8,163 nucleotides of DNA from Marine group II euryarchaeote REDSEA-S43_B8 (GTDB lineage Archaea; Thermoplasmatota; Poseidoniia; Poseidoniales; Thalassarchaeaceae). The DNA lies in assembly GCA_001629235.1 (NCBI GenBank), contig LUSA01000031.1:1-8163 (forward strand), in the 5' to 3' direction. Under the pieces are notes generated by a model, which worked only from the letters and a program-made list of their open reading frames with translations, ran no database searches and was not told the origin of the DNA. Below are positions 6,430-8,163 of this stretch, one piece after another. Made by a program: the position numbers and the translations under genes. How positions within the stretch are numbered: position 1 is the stretch's first letter; the number at the start of each line of letters is the position of its first letter.

Positions 6430-7680
6430 ATGCAGCCGAGCAAGGATTCCGACATCGAGATCGTTCTCGAGGGCGAACTGCATGAACCTATTTTTCCGGA
6501 ACCATCAACCAGTCAAGAAGAACAGATCGATATCGTCAGAGCGACTGTCGGCCTAACAAAGGAAGCAGCTAGAGCGATCAGCATTACTGCTATCGAGGCA
6601 GTTAGGGAGGGGGCCCTATTTATGGGGGTAATAGGATCAAGAGGAGAGTTATTTGACCCATTCAAGCATATCGATGCGGCAATATGGTCAGAATCAGAAA
6701 TCCCCGAGCATATGATAGAAACATCATACGAATTCTGCGAAGAACTAACTCGTAGGGAGGCTGGAAATTTTTACCACTCCTTCAAGTATCTCCCGGAAGA
6801 GAAGAGACAGTCAATAATGGCATACTACGCCTTCTGTAGAAGGGCCGATGACATCGCAGATGGGGACTTCGTGGATATTTTCCCCGGAGGATCATCGGAC
6901 GATCCGGAGTCTGTGGACTATAGATCAAGTATTGAGAGACTGAGCCCAGGGGATCCAGTACTGGATAGATCGACCTACAATGACAAGATGTCGCAACTAT
7001 TCTACTACAGGAAGAAACTATCCACAGCTTACGGCAATGTCACTTCAACCGATCCGATTTTTATTGCCCTCAAGGATACTGTTAGAAAATACGGTATTCA
7101 GAGACAACTTCTCGACGATATGATAAGTGGTATGGAGAATGACTTCCACAAGAATAGGTATCAGACCTTCGAGGAACTGTATTCATACTGCTACAGGGTC
7201 GCGTCCACAGTCGGTCTAGTCTGCATAGAGATTTATGGATACGACGATCCAAAGGCCAAGGAATATGCAGAGTCTTGGGGCGTATTCATGCAACTCATCA
7301 ACATTATCAGGGACGTCGCGGAAGATGCTCAGCGCGATCGAATATACCTCCCAATGGAGGATTTAGCAAGATGGGGTATTTCAGAGGAAGATGTGAAGAG
7401 TGGCAAGGAACTACTCAATCATCCTGGATGGGCTCCTTTCGTAGAGGAGTATTTGGACAGAGCCGATGGATACAGACAGCGTGCCTTCAAGCTACTCTCC
7501 CATCTGGACAAGTCGGCTCGATACTCCCCAGCAGCAATGGCATCTTTCTACCAATCGATTATGGCCAAGATAATCAAGAAGAACGGAGATGTTTTCACAG
7601 AGAGGATTCAGCTGACCAAGACGGAGAAGATTCTACTTGCAGGATATGTGTACGCGAGGTACAGATTCTTTGGTTTCTGA
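6430..7680 (+). CDS. crtB: Phytoene synthase family protein with N-terminal extension
   Basis: Phytoene synthase condenses two geranylgeranyl diphosphates to phytoene, the first step to C40 carotenoids and retinal. The catalytic domain runs from about residue 98 to 416. It shows SFKYLPEEKR at 117-126, AFCRRADDIAD at 134-144 (first Asp-rich motif 140-144), SYCYRVASTVGLVC at 252-265, and NIIRDVAEDAQRDRIYLP at 291-308 with D295 and D299. All motifs are intact. Two features are odd. The first 95 or so residues precede the usual family start; 1-35 are acidic and probably disordered, while 36-85 look folded and partly helical. The stretch after DDIAD (145-186) also seems longer than in typical CrtB. 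An in-frame TGA at 6421 limits the start to the ATG at 6430, with GAAGAG just upstream. Squalene or dehydrosqualene synthesis is an alternative to phytoene. It lies 105 bases after a diverged paralogue. Confidence 0.88.
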   Translation: MQPSKDSDIEIVLEGELHEPIFPEPSTSQEEQIDIVRATVGLTKEAARAISITAIEAVREGALFMGVIGSRGELFDPFKHIDAAIWSESEIPEHMIETSYEFCEELTRREAGNFYHSFKYLPEEKRQSIMAYYAFCRRADDIADGDFVDIFPGGSSDDPESVDYRSSIERLSPGDPVLDRSTYNDKMSQLFYYRKKLSTAYGNVTSTDPIFIALKDTVRKYGIQRQLLDDMISGMENDFHKNRYQTFEELYSYCYRVASTVGLVCIEIYGYDDPKAKEYAESWGVFMQLINIIRDVAEDAQRDRIYLPMEDLARWGISEEDVKSGKELLNHPGWAPFVEEYLDRADGYRQRAFKLLSHLDKSARYSPAAMASFYQSIMAKIIKKNGDVFTERIQLTKTEKILLAGYVYARYRFFGF

Positions 7681-7733
7681 TCGTAATAGCCACATCATCA
7701 ATTTTCGTATGGAAGATGTATTATTCAATAGTA

Positions 7734-7740
7734 AGGAGGA
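7734..7740 (+). promoter_or_regulatory. Strong Shine-Dalgarno site of rli1
   Basis: AGGAGGA ends six bases before the ATG at 7747, a near-ideal match and spacing for the archaeal 16S rRNA 3' end. It is the clearest ribosome site in the window and fixes the rli1 start. A TATTATTC stretch at 7719-7726 could be a TATA-like box, but it would place transcription start close to the ATG, which conflicts with use of the Shine-Dalgarno site. Confidence 0.7.
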
Positions 7741-7746
7741 TTAGAC

Positions 7747-8163
7747 ATGAGGGTGGCTGTTCTTCTTGAGGAGAGGTGCAAACCTAACAGCAATGCCTTT
7801 GCGTATCTGAAGAAGTATTCAGAGATGTGCGAAAGAGAATGCATTCAGGTAGAGGGATCAAAATGCAAGATACTGGAGACAGCATGTCCCGTTTGCTTCA
7901 CCCGAGCCAAGCACTGCCCCGATGGGGCTGTCAAGATCATCAATCTTCCAGAGGAACTGAACACCGACCTCACTCATTCCTACGGTGAGAACGCATTCAG
8001 ATTGTTCCGTCTGCCTTCTCCTCGACAAGAGCAGATAGTAGGAATACTAGGCCCCAATGGAATTGGAAAGTCCACAGCCATAAACCTCCTTTCTGGAACA
8101 TTCAGGCCAAATCTCGGGGATTGGGAAAATTCATCACCAGATTGGGACGAGGTAATTTCCACG
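7747..8163 (+). CDS. rli1: Ribosome recycling ATPase ABCE1/Rli1 with divergent Fe-S domain (partial, C-terminus beyond right edge)
   Basis: ABCE1 splits ribosomes after termination, with an N-terminal double iron-sulfur domain and two ABC ATPase domains. The window holds 139 codons: the Fe-S domain (about 1-65), the linker IINLPEEL at 64-71, THSYGENAFRLFRLP at 76-90, and the first ABC domain with Walker A GPNGIGKST at 102-110, then FRPNLGDW. These flanking motifs match ABCE1 closely, so identity is secure. The Fe-S part is unusual. The first Cys is in RCKP (C11), but the next is C28, after 16 residues instead of four. C28-ERE-C32 keeps the family's three-residue spacing, and position 36 is Glu where the fourth Cys is expected. 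C40 follows, then C47-x2-C50-x6-C57-P, where R53 stands at the third Cys of the usual CxxCxxCxxxCP. The total is seven cysteines. The frame is open to the window end with no sign of a frameshift. Confidence 0.95.
   Translation, partial: MRVAVLLEERCKPNSNAFAYLKKYSEMCERECIQVEGSKCKILETACPVCFTRAKHCPDGAVKIINLPEELNTDLTHSYGENAFRLFRLPSPRQEQIVGILGPNGIGKSTAINLLSGTFRPNLGDWENSSPDWDEVIST

Noticed and set aside
7275..7769. 164-codon open frame on the plus strand overlapping the end of the phytoene synthase gene
   Set aside because: It overlaps the conserved second Asp-rich motif region in another frame and runs into the rli1 start; its translation shows no domain.

Overview
The window looks like a stretch of archaeal chromosome, most likely a planktonic euryarchaeon of the Poseidoniales (Marine Group II) or a near relative. 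The evidence is an ABCE1/Rli1 gene (found only in archaea and eukaryotes), a short archaeal-type triosephosphate isomerase, and a lipoprotein with acidic DxDGD repeats of a kind common in that group. The placement is inference; no rRNA or other phylogenetic marker is complete here. Base composition looks close to even, Arg codons lean to AGA/AGG, and coding density is high, with all gaps under about 110 bases. I see no tRNA, rRNA, CRISPR array, transposase or attachment site.

Left half, minus strand (read from about 3054 down to 1): a sugar-nucleotide pyrophosphorylase, triosephosphate isomerase (TIM), a class I polyphosphate kinase 2 (PPK2) and a secreted acidic lipoprotein that runs off the left edge. 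Gaps are 71, 69 and 36 bases with the starts chosen here. The NTase-TIM and PPK2-lipoprotein pairs could each be co-transcribed. Two small inverted repeats lie between TIM and PPK2.

Right half, plus strand (3138 to the right edge): sucC and sucD (succinyl-CoA synthetase beta and alpha) overlap by four bases at a TTGA junction. They are followed by two different head-to-head prenyl synthases, one squalene-synthase-like and one phytoene-synthase-like with an unusual N-terminal extension of about 95 residues. The last gene is the start of rli1/ABCE1, the ribosome-recycling ATPase, which runs off the right edge. The two halves diverge from an 83-base intergenic region (3055-3137) with short direct repeats and a weak TATA-like element.

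The gene content points to an aerobic heterotroph: a TCA-cycle step, glycolysis/gluconeogenesis, polyphosphate-linked nucleotide metabolism, C30/C40 isoprenoid synthesis and surface glycan precursor supply. The most unusual features are the rearranged cysteine pattern in the Fe-S domain of Rli1, the pair of adjacent prenyl synthases with the extended second member, and a SucC subtype resembling alphaproteobacterial enzymes. I see no evidence for a defence system or mobile element.
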